A stretch of 45,424 nucleotides of DNA from Verrucomicrobiia bacterium (GTDB taxonomy: Bacteria > Verrucomicrobiota > Verrucomicrobiia > Limisphaerales > JAEYXS01): the NCBI GenBank assembly GCA_036405135.1, contig DASWYF010000045.1, positions 1-45,424 of the forward strand. Reading direction: 5' to 3'. The notes under the pieces are model-generated. The model was not told the origin of the DNA and made no database searches. It saw only the letters and a list, made by a program, of their open reading frames with translations. Below are positions 1 through 7,504 of this stretch, piece by piece. Positions within the stretch are counted from its first letter, which is position 1. Every line of letters starts with the position of its first letter. The position numbers and the translations under genes were made by a program.

Positions 1-639
1 GATTGCAAATCTGCCGCAGGACTTCCAGTTTCGAACGGTGCTGGTTTGAGTGCTTTTTTGTTTTCACCTGCTCCGTGTGGCGCAGTCAAAATCCTCAGAC
101 CAGCATTTTCTGCTTCTACTCCTGTGGTTTGCTACTGATCCTCAAATTTGAAATCCTCCTACCTGTTTGACGTTTCCTGCCCCCCTCTTTAATTTTTTCC
201 CGCATGCCTTTCCCCGTTCAACCACCCACCAGTGCCACACTTTTTGGGAACATTCGACCTTCGTCACGAACCCCGCGCCAATAGGTCGGGGTCGGATTTC
301 GTCATTGATCATTTTTCTCCCCAATATCCCCAACTGCACCTTGCACAAACATTCCCAGTGAATAAACTGTCCTTTGTCTCGTCAGGTTATGGCGGATGTC
401 ACAACCGCTTCCAGATGGCGCTTCTTAGAAGTCTCCGCCTAGACGACCTGACCGGCATCTGACCGTCGTCCTGTTTGCCTGTAGGCATGCAGAAACAGCA
501 CGGTTCAAGGTAAACAATTTTTACCAGTGATTTCAGCAACCGCCCGGACATTCCCGGTAGTGGTCACTGGTCCGGGAATGCGACCGCCCAGGCAGCCACC
601 GCTACCCGCGCTAACAACACAACGCCTTTGCTATCCGAC
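1..639. other. Left-edge non-coding region
   Basis: I find no credible gene here. The short open frames lack start-site signals and recognisable products. No tRNA or rRNA is recognised. The only distinct structure is the inverted repeat at 549-580, close to the chaA start. The region presumably carries the promoter and leader of the antiporter gene. Confidence 0.5.
549..580. repeat. Inverted repeat in the chaA leader
   Basis: CATTCCCGG (549-557) and CCGGGAATG (572-580) form a perfect 9-bp stem. The loop contains a further small dyad, AGTG-GT-CACT. It lies 60 bp before the antiporter ATG. It could be a regulatory RNA hairpin or an operator. No T-tract follows, so it is not a typical terminator, and I do not recognise a known riboswitch. 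Confidence 0.45.
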
Positions 640-1722
640 ATGACGAAGAAAAACACGCCTGTATGGACCTGGTTGATCCCAGTGCTCGCCCTCATCACGC
701 TCATTTTGACGCTGATCACCGGCGTTAGCACCGTCACAGCCCTCATTTGTAGCGCTGCGCTCGCCGGTGCCGTGTTCGTCGCCGTCCACCATGCGGAAGT
801 CGTCGCCCATCGCGTCGGCGAACCGTTCGGCACCCTCGTCCTCGCCCTCGCCGTGACCGCCATCGAATCCTCCCTCATCCTCTCCATGATGATGGCCGGC
901 GGCCAGGAGATGGCCGTGCTCGCGCGCGATGCCCTCTTCGCCGCCGTCATGATCATCTGCACCGGTGTCGTGGGCCTGTGCCTCCTCGCCGGCGGCATAG
1001 CTCATCGTGAACAAACCTTCCGTGTGGAAGGCGCCAGCGCCGGACTCGCCGCTCTCATCGTGCTGGCCTCGCTCACCCTGGTCATCCCCGCCTTCACCAC
1101 CAGCACCTCCGATGGCACCTATAATAAATCCCAACTCGCCTTCGTCGCCATCAGCTCCGCCACCTTGTGGGCCATCTTCGTCTTTGTGCAGACCATGCGC
1201 CATCGCGATTACTTCATCCCCGCTGAGAATTCCTCTGACCCGGAAGCGCACGCCGCCCCGCCCACGAACCGTGAGGCCTGGATCAGCTTCGGCTTTCTCC
1301 TGCTTTCGCTTGGCACCGTGGTGGGCCTCGCCAAGATGCTCTCTCCCTCCATTGAAAAAGTCGTAGCCGCTGCCAACGCCCCACGCGCCGTCGTCGGCAT
1401 CATCATCGCCGGCCTCGTGTTGCTCCCGGAGACGTGGGCCGCCGTCCGCGCCGCCCGTGCGAACCGTCTGCAAACGAGCATGAACCTCGCCATCGGCTCC
1501 GCGCTCGCCACCATCGGCCTCACCGTGCCCCTTGTCGTCGTGGCCTCCCTCATGTTCGATCTGCCCTTGGTGCTGGCCCTCACCCCGAAGGATATCGCCC
1601 TGCTGACCGTAACGTTTGTAGTGAGCTCCATCACCCTCGGCACCGGCCGCACCTACATGATGCAAGGCGCCGTCCACCTAGTCCTCTTCGCCGCCTACCT
1701 CTTCCTCGCCCTAGTCCCATGA
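640..1722 (+). CDS. chaA: Calcium/proton antiporter, ChaA type
   Basis: A 360-aa integral membrane protein of the Ca2+/cation antiporter family, expected to export Ca2+ (or Na+/K+) across the inner membrane in exchange for protons. Its length is close to E. coli ChaA. The N-terminal half has the acidic helix signature AVTAIESSLILSMMM following HHAEVVAHRVGEPFGTLVLA. The C-terminal half repeats the theme with GLVLLPETWAAVRAARANR, giving the two pseudo-symmetric alpha-repeats with conserved Glu of this family. About ten hydrophobic segments are visible. A hydrophilic loop around residues 190-210 separates the halves. I chose the ATG at 640; the open frame also has a TTG 12 bp upstream. It is followed by two hairpin repeats and a separate gene, so it is probably monocistronic. 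Confidence 0.88.
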   Translation: MTKKNTPVWTWLIPVLALITLILTLITGVSTVTALICSAALAGAVFVAVHHAEVVAHRVGEPFGTLVLALAVTAIESSLILSMMMAGGQEMAVLARDALFAAVMIICTGVVGLCLLAGGIAHREQTFRVEGASAGLAALIVLASLTLVIPAFTTSTSDGTYNKSQLAFVAISSATLWAIFVFVQTMRHRDYFIPAENSSDPEAHAAPPTNREAWISFGFLLLSLGTVVGLAKMLSPSIEKVVAAANAPRAVVGIIIAGLVLLPETWAAVRAARANRLQTSMNLAIGSALATIGLTVPLVVVASLMFDLPLVLALTPKDIALLTVTFVVSSITLGTGRTYMMQGAVHLVLFAAYLFLALVP

Positions 1723-1741
1723 TAAAGCGGCGAAGCATCAA

Positions 1742-1773
1742 GCCCCGTGCTGCCGGATTCCAGCCGGCAGGAT
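1742..1773. repeat. Hairpin repeat, CTGCCGG family, copy 1
   Basis: CTGCCGG (1750-1756) and CCGGCAG (1764-1770) pair around a 7-nt loop. The surrounding 31 bp recur identically at 5786-5817. It lies just after the chaA stop codon. No terminator-like T-tract follows. Confidence 0.7.
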
Positions 1774-1806
1774 AAGCGCGTACGACGCAGCCAACCCGCC
1801 CGTAGT

Positions 1807-1830
1807 GGGACAGGTGCCACCACCTGTCCC
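1807..1830. repeat. Perfect hairpin GGGACAGGTG/CACCTGTCCC
   Basis: Two 10-bp arms (1807-1816 and 1821-1830) pair perfectly around a CCAC loop. It is one of many intergenic hairpins in this window and has no T-tract. Confidence 0.7.
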
Positions 1831-1843
1831 GTCTCCCATTCTG

Positions 1844-1870
1844 ATCTGCGCCTATCTGCGTTCATCTGCG
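1844..1870. repeat. Three ATCTGCG units with 10-bp period
   Basis: ATCTGCG occurs at 1844, 1854 and 1864, exactly 10 bp apart, so the copies lie on the same face of the helix. It sits 60-86 bp before the M14 peptidase start. Whether it is a binding site or a passive repeat cannot be told from sequence. Confidence 0.55.
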
Positions 1871-1929
1871 GTTAACTTTTCTTTCCCTGTTTTCATTTCT
1901 TGCTGATTATGCTGAACTCAATCACCGCC

Positions 1930-3162
1930 ATGAAACACACTCTCACCCTCGCTCTCCTCACGCTGTGTTTCCAACTCACCGCCGCCGCCGAAGTCAAAGT
2001 CCGCACCGATTTCGAAGGCGGCTCCGCCCACATCGAGAGCATCGATCAAACCAACAAGGTCATCCGCTTCACCCCCGGTGGCGATCCCGCCCGTGGCTGG
2101 GCCTGCTGGTGGTATCTCCGCGTGGACGGCATCGCCAAAGGCGACACGTGGACCTTCGACCTCGCCGCCAGCCCCAAGCCCACGCGCAACGACGGCAAGC
2201 TCCAGCCCAATCCCCTCGCCGCCTCGTGGGCCATGGCCGACCGCGCCACCTTTTCCACCGATGAAAAAACGTGGACCCACACCGCCCCCGGCAAACGCGT
2301 GGACAAACGCATCCACTACACCGTCACTGGCACCGGCGGCCCGCTCTGGCTCGCCTGGGGCCCGCCCTTCACCCCGCGCGATACCGATAAACTCCTCACC
2401 GAAGCGAAAGCCAAACTGCCCACCGCCGAGATCTTCACCCTCGCCACCACCCGCGAGAAACGCCCCGTGAAAGCCTTGCGCATCAATGAGTCAAAGAATC
2501 CCCAAGCCCCCGTCATCTGGGCTCACGCCCGCCAACACGCGTGGGAAGCCGGCGCCAGTTGGGTCGCCCGCGGCCTCACCGAATGGCTCGTGAGCGATGA
2601 CGCAGACGCCCGCTGGCTCCGCGCGAATGCCGAGATCATCCTCATCCCCATCATGGACGTGGACAACGTCGCCACCGGCAACGGCGGCAAAGAAGCCGAC
2701 CCCCGCGATCACAATCGCGACTGGACCGAGCAACCTGTTTACCCGGAAGTCGCCGCCGCCCAAAAACGCCTGCTCGCCTACGTGAAAGAAAATCGCCTCA
2801 GCCTCTTCCTCGATCTGCACAATCCCGCCCCCGGCGATCGCCAGCCCTTCTTCTTCGTCGGCCCGGAAGAAGACCTCACGCCCCAAGCCAAAGAGAACCG
2901 CGCCAAATTCCTCGCCGCCGCTATGACGCACATAAACGGCCCTCTCCCCGTGGAAAAGAAAACCCGCACCACCGGCGCCAGCTACCATCCCCTCGTCAAA
3001 CAGATCAGCGGCATGTGGGTCACCGCGAACGGCAATCCCCACACCGTCGCCGCCTGCCTCGAAACCTCCTGGAACACCCCGCACAGCACCACTGAAGGCT
3101 ACTTGACCGTCGGCAAACAATTAGGCGAAGCAGTGACCGCTTACGTGAGGCAGCAGAAGTAA
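1930..3162 (+). CDS. Secreted M14-family zinc carboxypeptidase-like protein
   Basis: A 410-aa protein with a signal peptide (residues 1-20, ending TAAA-EVK), so exported. Residues about 21-150 look like the beta-sandwich domain often found before M14 catalytic domains. The peptidase core shows the HxxE zinc motif (H203, E206 in ARQHAWEAG), the substrate-binding DHNRDW motif (261-265), the third zinc ligand in LDLHNP (H297), and a catalytic Glu in CLETSWNTP (E378). All key metallopeptidase residues are therefore present. The likely role is trimming peptides or peptidoglycan-derived peptides in the periplasm; the exact substrate is unknown. The ATG at 1930 is chosen because it directly precedes the signal peptide. 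Confidence 0.85.
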   Translation: MKHTLTLALLTLCFQLTAAAEVKVRTDFEGGSAHIESIDQTNKVIRFTPGGDPARGWACWWYLRVDGIAKGDTWTFDLAASPKPTRNDGKLQPNPLAASWAMADRATFSTDEKTWTHTAPGKRVDKRIHYTVTGTGGPLWLAWGPPFTPRDTDKLLTEAKAKLPTAEIFTLATTREKRPVKALRINESKNPQAPVIWAHARQHAWEAGASWVARGLTEWLVSDDADARWLRANAEIILIPIMDVDNVATGNGGKEADPRDHNRDWTEQPVYPEVAAAQKRLLAYVKENRLSLFLDLHNPAPGDRQPFFFVGPEEDLTPQAKENRAKFLAAAMTHINGPLPVEKKTRTTGASYHPLVKQISGMWVTANGNPHTVAACLETSWNTPHSTTEGYLTVGKQLGEAVTAYVRQQK

Positions 3163-3187
3163 GTCTGATTCTCGCTCATCCATCACC

Positions 3188-3652
3188 ATGCCCAAAAAAC
3201 GTTCGCCATTCTATCAACCACTACCCGATCATGGCATAGTTGTCGCAGTCAAACTGGAAAATGGACTGTGGTGTTATGTGAGAAAGTATGTGCTTTGCTA
3301 CGGCTTTCTCCCATTCCTTTCACGAGCACCTTTATCCGCCAAACAACTTCCCACTCTGCAAGCCGCCCTCTGTTTCGACCTCTGGTGCTACGATTCAGAG
3401 CCGACACCCATGGTTTACATCGGCAAGTTTCCCTTCGCCAACCAGGCGGAATCCATTGGTGAACCTTGCTATACCGCTCCGGACATCATCGATAACTGCT
3501 ACAGGATCCATGAAGTAGCCAATGGCATCTCGCGCCTGAGAAAGACCAAGGATGTCAACGAAGTATCCGGCATGCGACTTCAACGCCGCTACGAGCCTTC
3601 AGAATTCGGTAAATTTCTAAATGGAAAGACCAGTGCTTGGCCCATCTTATAA
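3188..3652 (+). CDS. Small Imm26-like protein, function uncertain
   Basis: A 154-aa soluble protein without signal peptide. The N-terminal pattern (a hydrophobic strand GIVVAVKLENGLWCYVRKYV after a polar start) resembles immunity protein 26-type folds, which open with a similar substrate-like beta strand pair. This is a weak resemblance only. It begins 25 bp after the M14 peptidase stop and its 3' end overlaps the next gene by 32 bp if that gene starts at 3621. No toxin gene is seen nearby, so if it is an immunity protein it is an orphan. Confidence 0.5.
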   Translation: MPKKRSPFYQPLPDHGIVVAVKLENGLWCYVRKYVLCYGFLPFLSRAPLSAKQLPTLQAALCFDLWCYDSEPTPMVYIGKFPFANQAESIGEPCYTAPDIIDNCYRIHEVANGISRLRKTKDVNEVSGMRLQRRYEPSEFGKFLNGKTSAWPIL

Positions 3653-4367
3653 AAACCCTTACCCTCACTCCGTGCAACCGCGTCGTCTCGACCAGATCTT
3701 TTCCCGCTACGGCTACGGCAGCCGGAGCGAGGCCCGTCATTGGCTCAACTCCGGTCGCATCACCGTCAAAGGCGTCATCGCTAAAGAGCCCGATGATAAA
3801 GCCGACCCGCTCGATGTGCTCATCGATGGCAAACCCATTGAAGCGCCCGATGGCCTGCTCGTCCTATTCCACAAACCCGCCGGTTACGTCTGCTCCCACG
3901 ACACCCGCGAAGGCGCGAACATCTACGATCTCCTGCCGCCGCAATGGCTCCAGCGCAACCCACCCGTGACCTCCATCGGCCGCCTCGATAAAGACACCAC
4001 CGGCGTGCTTCTGCTCACCGACATCGGCGAGATCGTCCAACGCTGGACCTCACCCAAACACAAAGTCTCCAAAATCTACGACGTCACCGTGGAAGGCGTC
4101 CTGAAGCCCGAACTCATCCCCCTCTTCGCCGCTGGCACTTTGCAGCTCGAAGACGAAGATAAACCCTGCCTCCCTGCAAAACTCGAGATCCTCTCCGCGA
4201 ATACCGCCCGCCTCGAACTCATCGAAGGCAAATACCATCAGGTCAAACGCATGTTCGCCAGCCAAGGCAACCCCGTCACCAAACTCCACCGCAGCCGCTT
4301 CGGCGATCACACCGTAGATGATCTGCCCGCAGGCCAATGGCGCGCCATCCCCCTCCCCAAACTGTAG
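3621..4367 (+). CDS. rRNA pseudouridine synthase, RsuA/RluB family
   Basis: It isomerises a specific uridine in rRNA to pseudouridine during ribosome assembly in the cytoplasm. An S4 RNA-binding domain lies at residues 22-66 (RRLDQIFSRYGYGSRSEA). The catalytic domain starts around 80 and carries the family signature GRLDKDTTGVLLLTD with catalytic Asp123. Toward the C-terminus, EGKYHQVKRMFA is the second conserved motif. The length fits RsuA, RluB, RluE or RluF; the exact target uridine cannot be assigned. An alternative GTG start at 3672 would give 231 aa and remove the overlap with the preceding gene. The stop codon TAG at 4365-4367 lies inside the first bases of a repeat dyad. Confidence 0.9.
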   Translation: MERPVLGPSYKNPYPHSVQPRRLDQIFSRYGYGSRSEARHWLNSGRITVKGVIAKEPDDKADPLDVLIDGKPIEAPDGLLVLFHKPAGYVCSHDTREGANIYDLLPPQWLQRNPPVTSIGRLDKDTTGVLLLTDIGEIVQRWTSPKHKVSKIYDVTVEGVLKPELIPLFAAGTLQLEDEDKPCLPAKLEILSANTARLELIEGKYHQVKRMFASQGNPVTKLHRSRFGDHTVDDLPAGQWRAIPLPKL

Positions 4368-4429
4368 CCGCGGACATTAGTCCGCGCTTGCCGCCCTTTT
4401 AGTCAGCGCCGACTAACCTCGGCAGCTAC
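4364..4429. repeat. Inverted hairpin dyad, GTAGCYGC family, copy 1
   Basis: The left arm begins GTAGCCGCGGACATTAGTCC. The right arm, read on the minus strand, begins GTAGCTGCCGAGGTTAGTCG. Both match a common GTAGCYGC...TTAGTC...GCGCT pattern, so the element is an inverted pair. The same element recurs at 26216-26281. Its first four bases supply the TAG stop of the upstream pseudouridine synthase. Confidence 0.75.
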
Positions 4430-4488
4430 GGCTCACTTTCCCCATTGCACAATTTCCCCCTCACCCCACAATCCGCCGCGTTGTGTCA

Positions 4489-5742
4489 ATGACGACGGAT
4501 GCCCATCCTGCCGCCCCTTCCGCGGAGATCACCCGCCTGACGTTCCGTAGCGAACGTTGGCGGGCATTCAGTTCTGGCATCCTCGAAACCGCCGCCACCA
4601 CGTTCCTCCTGCTCATCGCCGTGAAGGAACTTCACGCGGGCGCGACGGCGAAAGCCCTCATCGCCGCCGGTGGTAGTGTGGGTTTGTTGCTGGGCCCTCT
4701 GACGGTTTCCTTCGTGCAAGCACGCGGGATGAAGCCCTCCGATGCCGCCGCGCGCATGGCCATGATGGGTGCCGCCGCCTTCGTCGTGATGGCGCTATTG
4801 CCGTTTCTGCCCGTCTATGTCATCGGCAGCATCGTGGCACTCACTGCATCCACAGCGGTGATCCCGCTCATCACCCAGGTCTATCAGGAGAATTATCCGG
4901 ATAAGGAACGCGGACGAATGCTCTCGAAGTCGTTTGTTATCCGCATCGCCACCGCCGCCATTTTCAACGAACTCGCCGGACGCGCCCTCACCGGTCATCT
5001 CGAAAAATATCAATGGCTCCTGCTCGTCTTCGCCGCCGCCTATGTAGTGGCCGCCTATTGGCTCGCGAAAATCCCTTCCACCCCCCTGCACGTCAGCGGC
5101 GGCACGCATCCCTTCAAATCCCTGCGCTATGTGAAGGAAGACGCGCTCTTCCGCCAAACCTTGGTCGCCTGGATGCTCATGGGCTTCGCGAACCTGATGA
5201 TGATACCCCTGCGCGTGGAATACCTGGCCAATCCGCAATACGGCTATGCCCTCACTGCGGGAGAGATCGCGTTTCTCGTCGGCGTGGTCCCAAATCTTGC
5301 GCGCCTCGTCCTCAGTCCCTTCTGGGGCTGGGCCTTTGATCACATGAATTTCTTCATGCTGCGCGTGGTGTTAAACATCGGCTTCGCGCTCGGCATCCTC
5401 TCCTTCTTCACCGGCGAGACCATGACCGGCATGCTCATCGGCGCGATCATCTTCGGTGCGTCGAATGCCGGTGGTGACGTCGCATGGAGCTTGTGGGTCA
5501 CCAAATTCACCGCGCCCGAACGCGTGGCGGATTACATGTCCGTGCACACCTTCTGCACCGGATTGCGTGGACTTTTCGCTCCGCTCGCCGCCTTCCACCT
5601 CGCCGCACATTTCACACTCATCCAGCTCGGCTGGTTCGCCGCCACCTTGATCGGCCTCTCCTGCGCCGTCCTGATCCCCGAAATCCCCTGGGGCAAGAAA
5701 GCCAAGCAATCCGCCCCCCTCACTGAAGAAGTGCAGGATTAG
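4489..5742 (+). CDS. Major facilitator superfamily transporter
   Basis: A 417-aa inner-membrane protein with about 12 hydrophobic helices. The N-terminal half runs from RWRAFSSGILETAATTFLLLIAV through several Ala/Gly/Leu-rich helices, followed by a central loop (about 200-220) and a second half starting FRQTLVAWMLMGFANLMMIPL. The pattern matches the MFS, and EKERGRM-like charge clusters between helices (NYPDKERGRMLSKSF) fit the conserved cytoplasmic loop. The substrate cannot be predicted. The ATG at 4489 is preferred, with a GTG at 4483 as alternative. It is followed immediately by a repeat dyad and is probably monocistronic. Confidence 0.8.
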   Translation: MTTDAHPAAPSAEITRLTFRSERWRAFSSGILETAATTFLLLIAVKELHAGATAKALIAAGGSVGLLLGPLTVSFVQARGMKPSDAAARMAMMGAAAFVVMALLPFLPVYVIGSIVALTASTAVIPLITQVYQENYPDKERGRMLSKSFVIRIATAAIFNELAGRALTGHLEKYQWLLLVFAAAYVVAAYWLAKIPSTPLHVSGGTHPFKSLRYVKEDALFRQTLVAWMLMGFANLMMIPLRVEYLANPQYGYALTAGEIAFLVGVVPNLARLVLSPFWGWAFDHMNFFMLRVVLNIGFALGILSFFTGETMTGMLIGAIIFGASNAGGDVAWSLWVTKFTAPERVADYMSVHTFCTGLRGLFAPLAAFHLAAHFTLIQLGWFAATLIGLSCAVLIPEIPWGKKAKQSAPLTEEVQD

Positions 5743-5743
5743 C

Positions 5744-5937
5744 TGGAGCGCCGGCCTCCGGCCCGGCTCGAACGACGAATCCTTGCGCCCCGTGCTGCCG
5801 GATTCCAGCCGGCAGGACAATCGCGCCCGACGAATCTCAAGCCCCGCCACGTAGGCACACTCCGTCCGTAAATGAGAACAATTGAGAGAACCCAAAACTC
5901 CTAAAACTTACACGCCGATTCAGCGATCGGCGCTCCA
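5744..5937. repeat. Repeat dyad, TGGAGCGC family, 194 bp
   Basis: The left arm starts one base after the MFS stop codon with TGGAGCGCCGGCCTCCGGCC. Its first 29 bp recur identically at 8072-8100. The right arm, read on the minus strand, starts TGGAGCGCCGATCGC. A copy of the 31-bp CTGCCGG hairpin (5786-5817) is nested inside. The two arms share the adaptor but have different hairpin cores. Confidence 0.65.
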
Positions 5938-5943
5938 CTCACC

Positions 5944-6144
5944 TCACGCCGCCCACAACCGCAGATCCGAAGGCATCGGCACCACGCGCTCGCGCGCATG
6001 AGCATACCGCAACGCCATCTGATGGCTCCGCTCAATGGAACTCTCCAGCGCTGCACGAAAGCCTTCGTGCGCGAGCAATTCGCCCCAAACCTCCGGCCCC
6101 ACCACCCCGGCCAGCCATTGTTTTTGCGTTTCTGTAGGTTTCAT
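5944..6144 (-). CDS. Small hypothetical protein
   Basis: A 66-aa soluble protein rich in Ala, Glu and Arg with no recognised domain. It has an ATG start but no clear ribosome-binding site. Residues 1-20 (MKPTETQKQWLAGVVGPEVW) look like an amphipathic helix. It lies on the same strand as the Hsp20 genes but after their terminator, so it is likely a separate unit if real. The intergenic position and the closeness of a repeat dyad to its stop leave doubt. Confidence 0.4.
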   Translation of the reverse strand: MKPTETQKQWLAGVVGPEVWGELLAHEGFRAALESSIERSHQMALRYAHARERVVPMPSDLRLWAA

Positions 6145-6234
6145 ACCGTCTGCTTTTTGTTGCTGTAAGATTCGACGGCGCGGCTTTCCTCTTTATTGAA
6201 TTTCTTTCAAAATATTTTCACCCCTTTTAAGCAC

Positions 6235-6271
6235 AAAAAAGACCGGCAGAGCATCTTCCGCTCCGCCGGTC
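6235..6271 (-). terminator. Intrinsic terminator of the hsp20 operon
   Basis: On the minus strand a GC-rich 12-bp stem (6260-6271 with 6241-6252, one mismatch) around a 7-nt loop is followed by six T. It lies 39 bp past the stop of the second hsp20 gene. Confidence 0.85.
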
Positions 6272-6309
6272 TGCACTTCACTCACTGACAATCACTTACA
6301 TCAATCGGT

Positions 6310-6699
6310 TCAGCTCACCTGGATGCGACGCGGCTTCACTTTCTCTGCCTTCGGCAGCTCCAAAGTCAGCAGCCCCTGATCGATTTTCGCCACGATGCGA
6401 TTCGTATCCACCACTGGGTCCAATTCAAAGACCCGTCGGTAATCGCGACCCGTGCTTTCACGATAAAGCGGCTCACCTACCCCAGATACCGCCTTGCGAT
6501 GGCCGATGATGGTCAGCTCGTTATCTTCCAGGAGGATTTCGAGCCCATCCTTAGCCACCCCCGGCATCTCCGCATGCAGCACATACCCATCCTTCTCTTC
6601 ATGGATATTCACGCGCGGCGTCAGATAGCTCTTTTGCTCCTGCTTTGCCTGCGCAGGTGCCGCCTGGGTGCCATTGGTTTCGGTAACAGTATTCGTCAT
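6310..6699 (-). CDS. Small heat shock protein, Hsp20/alpha-crystallin family
   Basis: An ATP-independent holdase chaperone of 129 aa. The alpha-crystallin domain covers about residues 28-129, from SYLTPRVNIHEEKDGYVLHAEMPG through ILLEDNELTIIGHR to the closing DQGLLTLELPKAEKVKPRRIQVS, which includes the conserved GxLxLxLPK element. It lacks a C-terminal IxI extension. I start at the ATG at 6699; upstream codons in frame look non-coding. It is the second gene of a two-gene Hsp20 operon, 80 bp after its partner, and ends at a strong terminator. The two paralogues probably form mixed or separate oligomers. Confidence 0.92.
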   Translation of the reverse strand: MTNTVTETNGTQAAPAQAKQEQKSYLTPRVNIHEEKDGYVLHAEMPGVAKDGLEILLEDNELTIIGHRKAVSGVGEPLYRESTGRDYRRVFELDPVVDTNRIVAKIDQGLLTLELPKAEKVKPRRIQVS

Positions 6700-6779
6700 A
6701 ACTCTAAGTTCTCTTTGGTGTCCGAGGCGATTTACCTCGGACGGATTGTTCACGTTTTTCGTTTTGGTTCGTTCGTTTG

Positions 6780-7247
6780 TTATTCTCCCGTCACCGTGAT
6801 CTGGCGCGGCTTGGCTTCTTCGGCTTTTGGCAGCGTCACCGTCAGCACACCATCTTCATAGGTGGCCTTGATGTTGTCCGCCTTCACCTGTTTCGGCAGC
6901 GTCACTGTGCGATGGAAGCGGCCATAGAAGCGCTCCAAACGATGCGTCGCGCCGTGGTCATCCTTCTGCTCGAACTTGCGCTCACCCGCCACATGCAGCG
7001 CACCATCCTCCAGCCACACGTCGATTTCTTCCTTCTTCAAGCCCGGCAATTCCACGCGGGCCACGAGGCTTTCCTTATCCTCATACAGATCGAGGTTCGG
7101 CGACCAGCCATTGAAGAAATCCGCCCGGCGCTCCAGCAAGCCAAACGGCTCCTCGAACAACCGGCTGATCTCATCACGCAGATGCGACAACTGCGGGGTC
7201 GAACTCCAGTTCCACAAACTCGGATTTTGAATTCTCATCAGTTTCAT
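6780..7247 (-). CDS. Small heat shock protein, Hsp20/alpha-crystallin family
   Basis: A 155-aa holdase chaperone that binds unfolding proteins in the cytoplasm. The N-terminal arm (about 1-45) is followed by an alpha-crystallin domain with SPNLDLYEDKESLVARVELPGL, the VWLEDGALHVAGERK strand pair and the hallmark YEDGVLTVTLPKAEEAKPRQI motif near the C-terminus. The ATG at 7247 has a good Shine-Dalgarno sequence (AAAGGA) a few bases upstream. It is the first gene of the operon. Two palindromes and a -24/-12-like element lie upstream, so regulated expression is likely. Confidence 0.93.
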   Translation of the reverse strand: MKLMRIQNPSLWNWSSTPQLSHLRDEISRLFEEPFGLLERRADFFNGWSPNLDLYEDKESLVARVELPGLKKEEIDVWLEDGALHVAGERKFEQKDDHGATHRLERFYGRFHRTVTLPKQVKADNIKATYEDGVLTVTLPKAEEAKPRQITVTGE

Positions 7248-7295
7248 ATCGTTGTTCCTTTCTTTAAAATTCGTTTTTAACCGCAAGCATTAATA

Positions 7296-7313
7296 TAGCG
7301 TATGGAATGCCAA
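7296..7313 (-). promoter_or_regulatory. Possible sigma-54-like promoter of hsp20 genes
   Basis: The minus strand reads TTGGCATTCCATACGCTA. The GG and GC doublets are exactly 10 bases apart, as in -24/-12 promoters, and most consensus positions match except CG after TTGGCA and TT before GC. It lies about 50 bp before the hsp20 start codon. It is only a candidate. Confidence 0.35.
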
Positions 7314-7388
7314 CTCGCCTGAATTTTCTCAACTCGCACATTCACAGTTATTTACGAAATATTACCCACTCAAATAAACCCCTCAAAG

Positions 7389-7451
7389 TGAGACATTTTG
7401 TCCCAAATTATGTGACTTTGAGAACTTTTCAAAGTGTGACAAAATGTCCCA
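7389..7451. promoter_or_regulatory. Paired palindromic operators GACA-N3-TGTC
   Basis: TGAGACATTTTGTCCCA (7389-7405) and TGTGACAAAATGTCCCA (7435-7451) share TGNGACA-N3-TGTCCCA. Each contains the palindrome GACA-N3-TGTC and is preceded by TCAAAGTG. They are 46 bp apart. A related half-site in reverse, TGTGACTTTGAG, lies between them (7411-7422). They are placed about 75-155 bp upstream of the -24/-12-like element of the hsp20 operon and 54 bp before the DUF922 gene, so either side could be controlled. Confidence 0.6.
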
Positions 7452-7504
7452 TTTCAGAAATCATTAGGCAAACCACATCAGCGAGAACTATAATGAGTTA
7501 GCGC

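Noticed and set aside
1..462. Short open frames of 60-76 codons at the left edge
   Set aside because: They overlap on both strands, lack ribosome-binding sites and show no domain or composition typical of the real genes here.
549..580. Mn2+ (yybP-ykoY) or other riboswitch upstream of chaA
   Set aside because: Only one stem is seen and the conserved riboswitch motifs are not recognised, so only an inverted repeat is reported.
5744..5937. Clustered hairpin repeats as a possible CRISPR array
   Set aside because: The units differ in sequence and spacing, occur as inverted pairs, and no cas genes are present.
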